The position numbers and the translations under genes were made by a program. Shown here in pieces: positions 50,167 to 58,569 of a stretch of 64,000 nt of DNA. The notes beneath the pieces were generated by a model. That model was not told the origin of the DNA and ran no database searches. It saw only the letters and a program-made list of their open reading frames with translations. This DNA comes from Phycisphaerales bacterium (GTDB taxonomy: Bacteria > Planctomycetota > Phycisphaerae > Phycisphaerales > UBA1924), in assembly GCA_020845755.1 (NCBI GenBank), contig JADLFE010000007.1:186001-250000 (forward strand). The letters are read 5' to 3'. Numbering within the stretch: position 1 is the first letter of the stretch; every line of letters begins with the position of its first letter.

Positions 50167-51042
50167 ATGGCAGAAATTCATCCGACCGCGATGGTCTCAA
50201 AAGAGGCGCAACTGGGTTCGGGCGTGGTGATCGGGCCGGGCTGCGTGATCAGCGGGCGCGTGACGATCGCCGACAATGTCCGCCTGATCGGGAACGTGTA
50301 CGTGCAGGGTCCGTGCTCGATCGGCGCGGGAACGATCGTGTATCCGTTCGCGTGCCTTGGATTTGAGCCGCAGGACTACAAGTTCAAGCCCGGGCAGGCG
50401 ACGCCGGGTGTGGTGATCGGGAGCGAGTGCCTCATCCGCGAGCACGCGACGATCCACTCGGCGACCAAGGCCGACCGCCCGACGATCGTGGGCGACCGCG
50501 TGTTCATGATGGTGGGCTCGCACGTGGGGCACGACGCGCGACTGGGCAACAACGTCATCCTCGTCAACGGCGCCACGATGGGCGGGCACTCCGAGGCCCA
50601 CGACAATTCGACCATCGGCGGGCACTGCGGCATCCACCAGTTCACGCGCATCGGTCGCCTCGCATTCCTCTCCGGCGGGATCGGCATCTCGATGGACGTG
50701 CCGCCCTTCTGCATGGCGCCGGATCGCCAGCGCATCGCGGGCATCAACCGCGTGGGCATGCGCCGCTCCGGGATGGCGCGCGAGGAGATCACGGCCGTAG
50801 ACCGCGCCTTCCGCGAGGTCTTCCGCGTCCACCTGACCAAGGCCGACATGCTCGTGAAACTGGAAGAACTCTCGCGATCTTCGCCCGCGGTCGGCGAGAT
50901 GCTGACATTCGTGCGCGAGGCCAAGCGCGCGATCTGCCCCGGGCCGGGGCGTCCGCCTCGCCTGCTCGCGTCGTGGCTCAACCTGCGCCGTCGCGGCGGG
51001 CTTCACAACCCGCTGGATGAATCCGACGACGAGTCCATGTAA
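50167..51042 (+). CDS. lpxA: Acyl-ACP:UDP-N-acetylglucosamine O-acyltransferase LpxA
   Basis: LpxA adds the first acyl chain to UDP-GlcNAc in lipid A synthesis. The 291 aa protein has a left-handed beta-helix of hexapeptide repeats (IHPTAMVSKEAQLGSGVVIG and on), the catalytic-His block VGSHVGHDARLGNN, NGATMGGHSEAHDNSTIGGH, GIHQFTRIG, and the SMDVPPFCMA turn, then the C-terminal helical domain GINRVGMRRSGMAREEITAV. About 25 residues at the end are an Arg-rich extension not usual for LpxA. It supports a lipid A-containing outer membrane. It starts the cluster lpxA-MBL-methyltransferase-glycosyltransferase on the plus strand. Confidence 0.94.
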   Translation: MAEIHPTAMVSKEAQLGSGVVIGPGCVISGRVTIADNVRLIGNVYVQGPCSIGAGTIVYPFACLGFEPQDYKFKPGQATPGVVIGSECLIREHATIHSATKADRPTIVGDRVFMMVGSHVGHDARLGNNVILVNGATMGGHSEAHDNSTIGGHCGIHQFTRIGRLAFLSGGIGISMDVPPFCMAPDRQRIAGINRVGMRRSGMAREEITAVDRAFREVFRVHLTKADMLVKLEELSRSSPAVGEMLTFVREAKRAICPGPGRPPRLLASWLNLRRRGGLHNPLDESDDESM

Positions 51043-51075
51043 ACTGGGCGCGAGTCTCGCACGGAGGGAGATCGC

Positions 51076-51897
51076 GTGTCGTTGCAGATGCGTTTATGCG
51101 TGCTCGCCAGCGGCTCGAGCGGAAACTGCTCGGCGCTCGTCATTGGCGAGGGAGACGACGCGGAGGTCGTGCTGATCGACCTTGGCCTCTCGCCGCGCCG
51201 CACGCGGAAAGAACTCGCGTCGATCGGGGTCGACTTTGCCCGCGTCCGCCGCGTCCTGTTCACGCACTTTGACTCCGATCATTTCCACACCGGCTGGATC
51301 GGCACGCTCCCGCGTCACATGACTCAGTTGGTCCACCGTCGCCACCTCGGGCGCGGCGAGCGAGAGAACGTCCTCGCCAACGTGAGCGAGCCGTACGAAG
51401 ACCCGATCTCGCTGGGTTCGGTCACGATTCACCCGCATGTTGTGCCGCACGACGAACTGGGCTCGGTCTCGTTCCGCATCGAGGCAGCCGGCGGCGGGAC
51501 GCTGGGCTACGCGACCGACCTTGGACGCGTGACGAACGAGTTCATCAACCACCTGGCCGCGGTCGACGTTCTGGCGATCGAATCGAATTACTGCCCACGG
51601 ATGGAGATGGAGTCGGATCGCCCTGTAATCCTGAAGAAACGGGTGATGGGCGGCAAGGGCCACCTCTCCAACCAGCAGAGTGCCGAGGCCGTGCGCCGCA
51701 TTGCGCCGCGAGAACACGTGGTTCTGCTGCACCTATCGCGCCAGTGCAACACGCCCGAACTGGCCGCCGCCGGGCACGCCGGGCGGGCCTATCAACTCAC
51801 GATCTCGCGTCACGACCAGCCGACGGCGTGGATCCCGGTCGCCCCCTCGCCGCGGCCCCGCGACGTCTCACGAGTAGCCGCTACGCTGTTCGACTGA
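51076..51897 (+). CDS. MBL-fold metallohydrolase (YycJ/WalJ-like)
   Basis: This is a 273 aa metallo-beta-lactamase-fold protein close in layout to YycJ/WalJ: N-terminal LCVLASGSSGNCSALVIGEG, LIDLGLSPRRTRKEL, then the metal motif. That motif reads THFDSDHF, with Asp where the usual HxHxDH has its second His. Later ligands fit HVVPHDE, GYATDLGRV and VLLHLSRQCNTPE. YycJ-type proteins are exonucleases or regulators of cell-wall kinases; the role here is open. The GTG at 51076 follows GGAGGGAG. It overlaps the downstream methyltransferase start by one base. Confidence 0.85.
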   Translation: MSLQMRLCVLASGSSGNCSALVIGEGDDAEVVLIDLGLSPRRTRKELASIGVDFARVRRVLFTHFDSDHFHTGWIGTLPRHMTQLVHRRHLGRGERENVLANVSEPYEDPISLGSVTIHPHVVPHDELGSVSFRIEAAGGGTLGYATDLGRVTNEFINHLAAVDVLAIESNYCPRMEMESDRPVILKKRVMGGKGHLSNQQSAEAVRRIAPREHVVLLHLSRQCNTPELAAAGHAGRAYQLTISRHDQPTAWIPVAPSPRPRDVSRVAATLFD

Positions 51898-52748
51898 TGG
51901 GTCCGCACGCCAGCCCAGCCATGCCCTCGGGTTCCGCCGGTTCGCGCGGCACGATCGCCGCGCTGGCGATCTTGCGCCCACGTACGTCGGCGTGGTCGCG
52001 CTTCGCCGACGGCTTGCGTCGCATGCTGGGGCTTCATCCCTCGCTGGTCGTCGCGGGCGTCCGGTATCGCGAGCGCGGGCGCGAATCGCTGCGCCGGGCG
52101 CTCTCCTCGCGAGGCTCGGGCGTGAAGGAATACGACGTCGAGTTCCCCGACGGCAAGCGCACTCGAATCCGCTGCACGCCGGACAGGCTCTACGCCGACC
52201 TCTCCGGGCCGCCGCTGGCGCCCGCGTATCTGGCGTGCGATCCGCTCATCCGCCCGGGCATGCGCTTGCTCGACGCCAGTTGCGGGACTGGCTATGGCGC
52301 GGCGTGGCTGGCCGAGCGCGTCGGACCCAGCGGAGCGGTCGTCGCGCTCGACCGCGATCTGGAATCGGTGCGCTATGCACGCATGCGATACCCGCTCGGT
52401 AATGTCTCGTTCGAGCCCGGCGGGGTCGAGAGCGTGATGGGCGAAACCGACGGCGCGTTCGCGGGCGTCTTCGCGTGCGGCGTGCCGCTGCGCGGACAGG
52501 ACGCCACACGCGTCGTCAACGAGTGGTGGCGGCTGATCGCGCCGGGAGGATGGCTCCTGGTCGTCGCGCCGCTCTCAACCGAAACGCCGCTGGGGCTCGG
52601 CGCCATCGACGCCCGCGACTTGCTCGCCCGCGCGATCGTCGGCTCGCCGATCGAGGAAGAGGCCAAGGAAACGCGGACGATCCCCGGACTCTCCACTCAC
52701 GCCGCGTGGCTGGTCCGCAAGCCCCCGGCCCCGGGGGCGATCGCGTGA
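51897..52748 (+). CDS. SAM-dependent methyltransferase
   Basis: This is a 283 aa class I methyltransferase. After an N-terminal region of about 110 residues, motif I reads MRLLDASCGTGYGAAWLAERV, followed by VVALDRDLESVRYARMRYP (acidic end of strand 2), then GAFAGVFACGVPL and WWRLIAPGGWLLVVAPL (motif III/IV region). The substrate is unknown. Its position between an MBL protein and a glycosyltransferase near lpxA suggests a surface polysaccharide or lipid. The ATG at 51897 overlaps the MBL stop by one base, and its own stop overlaps the next gene start (GTGA). Confidence 0.85.
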   Translation: MGPHASPAMPSGSAGSRGTIAALAILRPRTSAWSRFADGLRRMLGLHPSLVVAGVRYRERGRESLRRALSSRGSGVKEYDVEFPDGKRTRIRCTPDRLYADLSGPPLAPAYLACDPLIRPGMRLLDASCGTGYGAAWLAERVGPSGAVVALDRDLESVRYARMRYPLGNVSFEPGGVESVMGETDGAFAGVFACGVPLRGQDATRVVNEWWRLIAPGGWLLVVAPLSTETPLGLGAIDARDLLARAIVGSPIEEEAKETRTIPGLSTHAAWLVRKPPAPGAIA

Positions 52749-53599
52749 CCGCGCGGGATCAACTCACGCTTTCGATGTCCGGCTTCGGCGCGACCAGCGC
52801 TACACGGCGCGTCATCCTGGACTGGTTCGAGTTCCTCGGCGGGCGTCCGGGCGAGGTGATCTATGTCGACGGCGGATCTGATCGAGCGTCGATGTCACAC
52901 CTGGTCGCGCTGGTGCAAGAGGGGCTGATCGATCGCCTCGAACTGCTCAATCCCCGGCATTTCGAGAACGATTTTCATCGCTGCTATGTCCAGGAATATC
53001 GCTCTGGGTTGCTCGCGAGCAAGCCCTATGTCATGTTCGTCAAGCCCGACACGCTCCCGTTCCGCACAGGACGCGATTCGTGGCTTGATGATGATGTGCG
53101 TGTGCTGGAGGACCCCGGCGTCTTTGCAGTAACACTCGGTCACCTGATCGCGCCCGCGGGCGGCACACGCGACGGATATCTCACCCACGACTTTGCCAGT
53201 CTCAATTTCTCGCTGATGAAGCGCGCGAGTTTCATGCAAGCGATGCGCGGCGAGATCGGCCCTTTCATCGACTCCGACTTCCGCGGCGAGTTTCCCTCGC
53301 ACATCCGGTGCGAGGAGAAGTACCGGCGGGCGCTCATCGAATGGGCGTGGCAATCCCACTGCAGACGCCACGCTCTTGTGACGCTCTCTCGCCCCGAATC
53401 GCGAGATTGGACCATCTTTCATCTCAATAAGTCAGGCGGCAAGCTGCTCTCACTCCGCGATCGCTACCGTGCCCGCGAAGATGTTGAACTCTTCTTCGAC
53501 AAGCCGTTCTCGCTCTATCGCCCGCCGGACAAGGGCCTGAAGAAACTGGGCAAGTCGATCGAGAACGCCGTGCGCCGCGTTCGCAAAGGCGGTAACTAG
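52745..53599 (+). CDS. Probable glycosyltransferase, GT-A-like, 284 aa
   Basis: The fold looks like a GT-A enzyme: an N-terminal SMSGFGATSATRRVILDWFEF, then EVIYVDGGSDRASM, PYVMFVKPDTLPF, a putative metal-motif Asp region (DSWLDDDVRVLEDPGVFAVTL) and a C-terminal basic tail (AVRRVRKGGN). It does not match a classical GT2 signature cleanly, so substrate and family are guesses. It shares the operon with the methyltransferase through a GTGA overlap, and is convergent with the GT2 gene downstream (5 bp apart). A role in surface glycan synthesis is inference from neighbours. Confidence 0.68.
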   Translation: MTARDQLTLSMSGFGATSATRRVILDWFEFLGGRPGEVIYVDGGSDRASMSHLVALVQEGLIDRLELLNPRHFENDFHRCYVQEYRSGLLASKPYVMFVKPDTLPFRTGRDSWLDDDVRVLEDPGVFAVTLGHLIAPAGGTRDGYLTHDFASLNFSLMKRASFMQAMRGEIGPFIDSDFRGEFPSHIRCEEKYRRALIEWAWQSHCRRHALVTLSRPESRDWTIFHLNKSGGKLLSLRDRYRAREDVELFFDKPFSLYRPPDKGLKKLGKSIENAVRRVRKGGN

Positions 53600-53604
53600 C
53601 CGCC

Positions 53605-54621
53605 TCATGAGCGCCGGAGTTCTCCAGACTCGATCTTCTTCACGAGCGATTCCCAGCCCTCGACCCGCCCCAATCGCTCCGCGACCCGGACGCGCCGTCG
53701 CGTCGGCCGCCAGTCGAACAGCAGCGTCTTGAGGTACCTCCGCCGTGCTCGCACGCTCTGTTCACGCGCTTCACGAAGTGTCAGCGACTCATCCCACAGC
53801 CAGCGGATGATGGGCTCTGTCCGGCAGATCGAACGCCGGAGTTTGGCGATGTATTCCTGCGTCGTGCGCCACGCGGGGATCAGGTGCCCGGCGCTCGCCG
53901 TCGGCTCGTACCACAATTCCCAGCCTGCACGCCTGATCTTCAGGCATAGTTCGGCGTCCTCGCCGCCCTCGAGCACGTCGCCGCGCCGGCAGTCCATCGT
54001 TCGCGCGTCGACCCAGCCCGATTGCACGATCGCCGTCCTCCGCATCACCATCGACGCTCCCATGAGGAACGAACTCGGCGCATCAAGACACCGTCGTAGA
54101 TCACCATGCAACTGATCACCCAGCGAGCGCCGGTAGATCTCGGCGATCCGTGTCATGCCACCTTCCCAGACGTTCTTGACCGGCCCTCCCGCTCCGCCGC
54201 AGCGCGGCTGGTCGTCCATCAGCGCGAGCATCCCGCGTGCCCAGCCCGGGCTCGCCAGCACATCGTCGTCGATCACGCCGATGAACTCCTCGTTGGTCTC
54301 GGTGAACAACTTCGTGAGCGCGGCCGACTTGCCGGGCGTCGCCTCGTGCCAGCGGACCATCGGGACATCGGAATGACTCGAGAGAAACCGATCGATGACG
54401 GACGGCGTGTTGTCGCTCGACCGATTATCGACGATGATGAACCGCGACACGCGCCCGCCAACGCGATCCATCGCGGCCAGCGTCTCCAGCGTGCGTGTGA
54501 TCGCTTCGCCGCGGTTGTACGTGCACACGCCGATGGCGAGCGAGCCCGCCGCAACAACGCCGCTCGCTGGTACAGACGAGCCCGGCGCCGGGATCGGAGT
54601 TGGGCTCGGTTGTTTGCTCAT
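53605..54621 (-). CDS. Family 2 glycosyltransferase
   Basis: This is a 338 aa GT2 enzyme. The N-terminal 35 residues are Pro/Ser-rich; then LAIGVCTYNRGEAITRTLETL, RFIIVDNRSSDNTPSVIDRF, the DxD-type motif IGVIDDDVLASPGW, GGAGGPVKN, and a late GGEDAELCLKIRRAGWELWYEP with the ED usual for GT2. It has no transmembrane helix. It probably transfers a sugar from a nucleotide donor to a growing surface glycan. It lies 80 bp downstream of another GT2 gene on the same strand. The GTG at 54660 is an alternative start; neither has a good ribosome binding site. Confidence 0.87.
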   Translation of the reverse strand: MSKQPSPTPIPAPGSSVPASGVVAAGSLAIGVCTYNRGEAITRTLETLAAMDRVGGRVSRFIIVDNRSSDNTPSVIDRFLSSHSDVPMVRWHEATPGKSAALTKLFTETNEEFIGVIDDDVLASPGWARGMLALMDDQPRCGGAGGPVKNVWEGGMTRIAEIYRRSLGDQLHGDLRRCLDAPSSFLMGASMVMRRTAIVQSGWVDARTMDCRRGDVLEGGEDAELCLKIRRAGWELWYEPTASAGHLIPAWRTTQEYIAKLRRSICRTEPIIRWLWDESLTLREAREQSVRARRRYLKTLLFDWRPTRRRVRVAERLGRVEGWESLVKKIESGELRRS

Positions 54622-54701
54622 TGGTGTTTCACAAGTCGCCCGCCAATCCCCTTCGATCACTCATCGGTCAACGCTCGTACCGATGAAGATACGAACCGCA
54701 C

Positions 54702-55547
54702 TCACCTCGCGCCGCGGAACATCCTTCGCACGCGTGCCTTGAGCGGCACGCGCCACCGTCGCGCTCCCATCAGCCCCATCAGCGCCCGCCACGACGCATC
54801 ATCGACCCCCGCCTTGGCCGCCGCGTTCACCAGCCACATCGTCGCCTGGCGCAGGTGCGCCACGCACTCACCCTCGCTGAAACGCCCTGCAATCACGACA
54901 TGATCGCGAATCCGCCGGGCCAGTTGAGCGGCCGAACTCAGGTTCCCCTCGTCGCGCAGCGACACCGTCAGTGCGGGCTCGTCCGACACCGCGATCGGTC
55001 CAAGTTGTCCCACTCGCGCCAGAAACTCGCGGTCCTCGCCGATGTGAAGATCGACATCGAATCGAATCCCGCCCTCAATCGCCCGGCGCGAGACCAACAG
55101 CCCCGACGCGCCGAAGATCGCGATCGGCCGAAGCACGTCCGACCAGTGCGGCAGGAGCGTCCCCGCCCATTCTTCTGGCACGTCTTTGCGACGCACAACT
55201 TCGCCGCGGCGCTCGAACCTGGCCGCCACGCCGGCGATCGCGCCGAGTCTCTCCGCAATCGCGATCATCGCATTAACGCCCGGCGGGATCAATGCATCAT
55301 CGTCGTCGAGGAAGACGATCCACGGCGCGTCGCTCGCCTCAATTCCGCGATTGCGTGCCGCGCTCGGGCCCGCGTTGCGCTGACGGATCAACTCGCACTC
55401 ATCCTCGACCAACGCCACGGGCTCCGAACCATCGTCGATCGCGATCACGCGCGACACGCCGTCGCAGGCCCGCGCCGACGCCACCGCCGCGGCCAAGCGC
55501 GCCGCGGGCGCGTTGAACGTCGGGATCACCACGTCGAATCGCGTCAT
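54702..55547 (-). CDS. Family 2 glycosyltransferase
   Basis: This is a 281 aa GT2 enzyme with the classic N-terminus MTRFDVVIPTFNAPAARLAAAV, SRVIAIDDGSEP, RNAGPSAARNRGIEAS and the DxD-containing IVFLDDDDALIPPG. A later GEDREFLARVGQLG supplies the usual ED. The C-terminal third is helical and basic (ARRWRVPLKARVRRMFRG). The ATG at 55547 overlaps the FkbM-gene stop (ATGA), so the two are translationally coupled. It belongs to the minus-strand glycan cluster FkbM-GT2-GT2. Confidence 0.9.
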   Translation of the reverse strand: MTRFDVVIPTFNAPAARLAAAVASARACDGVSRVIAIDDGSEPVALVEDECELIRQRNAGPSAARNRGIEASDAPWIVFLDDDDALIPPGVNAMIAIAERLGAIAGVAARFERRGEVVRRKDVPEEWAGTLLPHWSDVLRPIAIFGASGLLVSRRAIEGGIRFDVDLHIGEDREFLARVGQLGPIAVSDEPALTVSLRDEGNLSSAAQLARRIRDHVVIAGRFSEGECVAHLRQATMWLVNAAAKAGVDDASWRALMGLMGARRWRVPLKARVRRMFRGAR

Positions 55548-56464
55548 GCTCCGCCCGCGTCTTCGGCGAACATCGGCGCACCCTTCGGGAGCACCGCGGC
55601 CCGCGCCAGGATCGCGTCCTCGCCGCGATGCACCCGCACCTGGTTGAACCCCAGCCACGCGACCAGCACGTAGCCGCACGCGTCGAGTTTCGCGTCCAGC
55701 GCCGGGTTCTTCCCGGCGGAAATGTCCTCGATCACGATGACGCGCGGACGCCATTTCTGCAGGTCAAAGCCGTCGAGCAGGTCGAGTTCCGCGCCCTCTA
55801 CATCGATGCTCGCAAAGTCGATCGGGCCCGTATGCCCATCGAGCAGCGCGTCCATTGTTGTCAGCGGTACCTCGACCTCCTGCATCGCGGCGCCGCGCTT
55901 CAACACCTCGCGCTCCTGCTCCGGCGGCGTGTGGTGATACGACAACACCTCCAGCCCCTCGCCCCGCGCCACGTGAAACCTGGTCGTCCCTCCGCTCCCT
56001 CGCTTGCCGAGGGCGGCGTGCACAACCCGGCTCCGGGGGCGCGAGCGCTTGCACATCTCGAATCGCTCCGGGATCGCCTCGATGAGCAGACCGGTCCAGC
56101 CGATCGCCTCGAACGCGGCGCTCACGCTCAGCGTTACGCCGTCGTACGCGCCGACCTCGATGAAGAAGCCGGTCGTCTGGCGATCAAGCAACTGCCAGAT
56201 GAGCGAGTCTTCGCCGAACTCGGAGCGGAAATCGGGCGAAAGAGAACCCGGCGCGACGTCCATCGCCGCGAGGGCCTCGGACCGGCTTGTGCCGCGCCGC
56301 AGTCGATCGATCTCCACGCGCGTCTGCTCCAGTATGCGTTCGATGCGGCGCTGGCGTTTGAGGGCCCGGGCTGCCTTGCGTCGTGCGTCGATCAAGAGGA
56401 TCGACATGATCGTCGGCGCCAGGATCACCGCGACGATCAGGAGCGTGGCAAGAGTCGGATCCAT
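55544..56464 (-). CDS. FkbM-family methyltransferase with N-terminal membrane anchor
   Basis: This is a 306 aa protein. The first 25 residues are a transmembrane helix (LATLLIVAVILAPTIMSILL), then a coiled-coil-like basic segment (RKAARALKRQRRIERILEQT), then an FkbM methyltransferase domain. SAM-binding block FFIEVGAYDGVTLSVSAAFE, LLIEAIPERFEMCK, LTTMDALL and the characteristic DFASIDVEGAELDLLDGFD are present. FkbM enzymes O-methylate sugars or polyketides; given the two GT2 genes after it, sugar methylation of a surface glycan is likely (inference). The ATG at 56464 is the first before the hydrophobic helix. Confidence 0.9.
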   Translation of the reverse strand: MDPTLATLLIVAVILAPTIMSILLIDARRKAARALKRQRRIERILEQTRVEIDRLRRGTSRSEALAAMDVAPGSLSPDFRSEFGEDSLIWQLLDRQTTGFFIEVGAYDGVTLSVSAAFEAIGWTGLLIEAIPERFEMCKRSRPRSRVVHAALGKRGSGGTTRFHVARGEGLEVLSYHHTPPEQEREVLKRGAAMQEVEVPLTTMDALLDGHTGPIDFASIDVEGAELDLLDGFDLQKWRPRVIVIEDISAGKNPALDAKLDACGYVLVAWLGFNQVRVHRGEDAILARAAVLPKGAPMFAEDAGGA

Positions 56465-56582
56465 GGTCGTCTCCCCAAGCAACGCCGGGGAGCGGGCGAC
56501 CGATCCGAACATGGCACATTGGAAAGCGGCTGGTTCGAGCATCCGCCACGAGCCTAGCACACGCCTCCTATCCTTGCCTTGC

Positions 56583-57170
56583 ATGGCCAAACGAGAGACG
56601 ACACGCAAGACGCCCGCGCGCCGAACCAAGGCCGCCCGAACAGAATCGACCAACCAGGCGGTCGGGTCGCCCTCCATGAGCGCGCCCGACGCCGCCGCGC
56701 CCGAATCTGCGCCGAAGTCCGCGTCCAAGCCGCGTGCGCGCGGCACAAAGAAGGCACCGTCGCGTCCCGACACGCAGACCCTCGCGATCGAACTCGCCCG
56801 TTCCATGCACGACGACAAGTGCACTGATATCGTCGTCCTCGACGTGCGCGGCAAGAGCCCCATCACCGACTTTGTCGTGATCGGCTCGGGCACCTCCGAT
56901 CGCCAGATGCACGGCGTGATCCAGAACGTCCGCAAGATGGGCGACAAACTCGGGCACTCCGCCTGGCGCAGCGACGCCGACGACCAGTCCACCTGGCTCC
57001 TGGCCGACTTCGTCGATGTCATCGTGCACGTCTTTGAGCCCAACATCCGGGCGCACTACGACCTCGAAATGCTCTGGGGCGACGCCAAGCGCGTCGAGTG
57101 GGAACGCCCCGAAGAAGTCGTGCGCAACCGCGCCGGACTGCGCGCGGGCGAGGTTTCGTTCGACCACTAA
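56583..57170 (+). CDS. rsfS: Ribosome silencing factor RsfS (with basic N-terminal extension)
   Basis: RsfS binds ribosomal protein L14 and stops subunit joining in slow growth. The conserved domain starts at about residue 67 (LAIELARSMHDDKCTDIVVLDVRGKSPITDF), with VVIGSGTSDRQMHGV, GHSAWRSDADDQSTWLLADFVDVIVHVF and RAHYDLEMLWGDA. The first 65 residues are a Lys/Arg/Ala/Pro-rich, disordered extension that is not part of the usual RsfS. The ATG at 56583 is directly before this extension; a shorter start would need a non-ATG codon. It is 18 bp upstream of aroB. Confidence 0.92.
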   Translation: MAKRETTRKTPARRTKAARTESTNQAVGSPSMSAPDAAAPESAPKSASKPRARGTKKAPSRPDTQTLAIELARSMHDDKCTDIVVLDVRGKSPITDFVVIGSGTSDRQMHGVIQNVRKMGDKLGHSAWRSDADDQSTWLLADFVDVIVHVFEPNIRAHYDLEMLWGDAKRVEWERPEEVVRNRAGLRAGEVSFDH

Positions 57171-57188
57171 AGCAAGACGCCACCACCC

Positions 57189-58355
57189 ATGACTCTCTCG
57201 CGCGTTCACGTTTCGCTCGACGGCACGCGGGACTACGAAGTCCTTGTTGGCCACTCGCTCACCGACAGCGTCGCCCAGCGCGTCCGCGCCATCTGCCCCA
57301 CCGCCGCGCGCGCGTTCATCGTGGTTGACGCCGGATTGCCCCGGGCAGCGAGCGACCATCTGACCTCGGCGCTCTCGAGCCGGCAATTCGCAACCGCCAC
57401 CATCACGATCCGTCCGAGCGAGGCCGACAAGTCGCTCGAAACGCTCGAGCGAATCCTCGTCGCCCTCGCGGAATCCAAGCACGAGCGACGCGATCCGGTC
57501 ATCGCGCTGGGAGGCGGGATCGTGGGCGACGTCACGGGCTTCGCCGCGGCTACCTACCGACGTGGCGTGCCCGTCGTTCAGTGCCCCACCACCCTGCTCT
57601 CCATGGTCGATGCATCAGTGGGCGGCAAGACCGGCATCAACCTCCGCACCTCCGACGGCTCGCTCAAGAAAAACCTCGTCGGCGCGTTCCACCAGCCGCG
57701 GCTTGTCGTTGCGGACGTCGCGCTGCTTTCGTCGCTGCCCGATCGCCAGATCCGCGCGGGGCTTGCCGAGTGCGTCAAGCACACCCTGCTCTCGGGTCAG
57801 TTCGGCGATTCGTCGCTCCTATCGTGGATCGAGTCGGTCGCCCAGGCGATTCTTGCGCGAGACCCGGCCACACTCGCCGAGCTTGTGTCCCGCAATGTCG
57901 CGATCAAGGCCCGCGTCGTCGCTGGCGACGAGCGAGAAGAGGCCGAGAGCGCCGCGGGCGGGCGGGCCCTGCTCAACCTCGGGCACACCTTCGGGCACGC
58001 GATCGAGACGCTCCCCGATCTCTCGCCAACCGGCAATCCCGCAGACGCGCCGCTCCACCATGGCGAAGCGGTCGCACTCGGGACCATGGCCGCCCTCCAT
58101 GCCGCCACGTCGCTCAAGTTGGCACCGTCGGCGCTCCGCGATCGCGTCGGGACGCTCTTCTCACGCCTCTCCCTGCCGACCAACGTCCGGGGATTGCCCT
58201 CGGGTGAGCGGGTGCTCGAACTCATGGGGCACGACAAGAAGGTTCAGGGCGGCGTGCTGCGCCTCGTGCTTCCCTGCGACGGTGGTGTGTGCAATGTCGT
58301 GGAGAATCCCGACCGCGCGATCGTGCTGGCCGCCATTGAGTCCATCCGCGCGTGA
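57189..58355 (+). CDS. aroB: 3-dehydroquinate synthase
   Basis: AroB makes 3-dehydroquinate from DAHP with NAD and a metal, the second step of the shikimate pathway. The 388 aa protein has the NAD-binding block VIALGGGIVGDVTGFAAATYRRGVP, the TTLLSMVDASVGGKTGINL block, FHQPRLVVADVALLSSLPDRQ, AECVKHTLLSG, NLGHTFGHAIET with a metal His, and HHGEAVALGTMAALHA with another. It is closely linked to rsfS (18 bp). The other shikimate gene in the window, aroA, is in a different operon. Confidence 0.95.
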   Translation: MTLSRVHVSLDGTRDYEVLVGHSLTDSVAQRVRAICPTAARAFIVVDAGLPRAASDHLTSALSSRQFATATITIRPSEADKSLETLERILVALAESKHERRDPVIALGGGIVGDVTGFAAATYRRGVPVVQCPTTLLSMVDASVGGKTGINLRTSDGSLKKNLVGAFHQPRLVVADVALLSSLPDRQIRAGLAECVKHTLLSGQFGDSSLLSWIESVAQAILARDPATLAELVSRNVAIKARVVAGDEREEAESAAGGRALLNLGHTFGHAIETLPDLSPTGNPADAPLHHGEAVALGTMAALHAATSLKLAPSALRDRVGTLFSRLSLPTNVRGLPSGERVLELMGHDKKVQGGVLRLVLPCDGGVCNVVENPDRAIVLAAIESIRA

Positions 58356-58569
58356 GCATCACCTCTGCGACGGTTCTTTGGCCGCGATTTGCTCTCCGGT
58401 GGCCCGCGTAGGGCAATTCACTGAATTACGACCAGCAAGTCCGGGGCTCTGGGCAAACTTCATGGCGATTCGAAAGCCCAACCGATAACCGATCGCGGGC
58501 CTTGCGTTTCTCTCGCCCGGTGTGCGTTTCATTTCCGAAATCACCCAGACAAGGACGTCGGGGGCTGCG

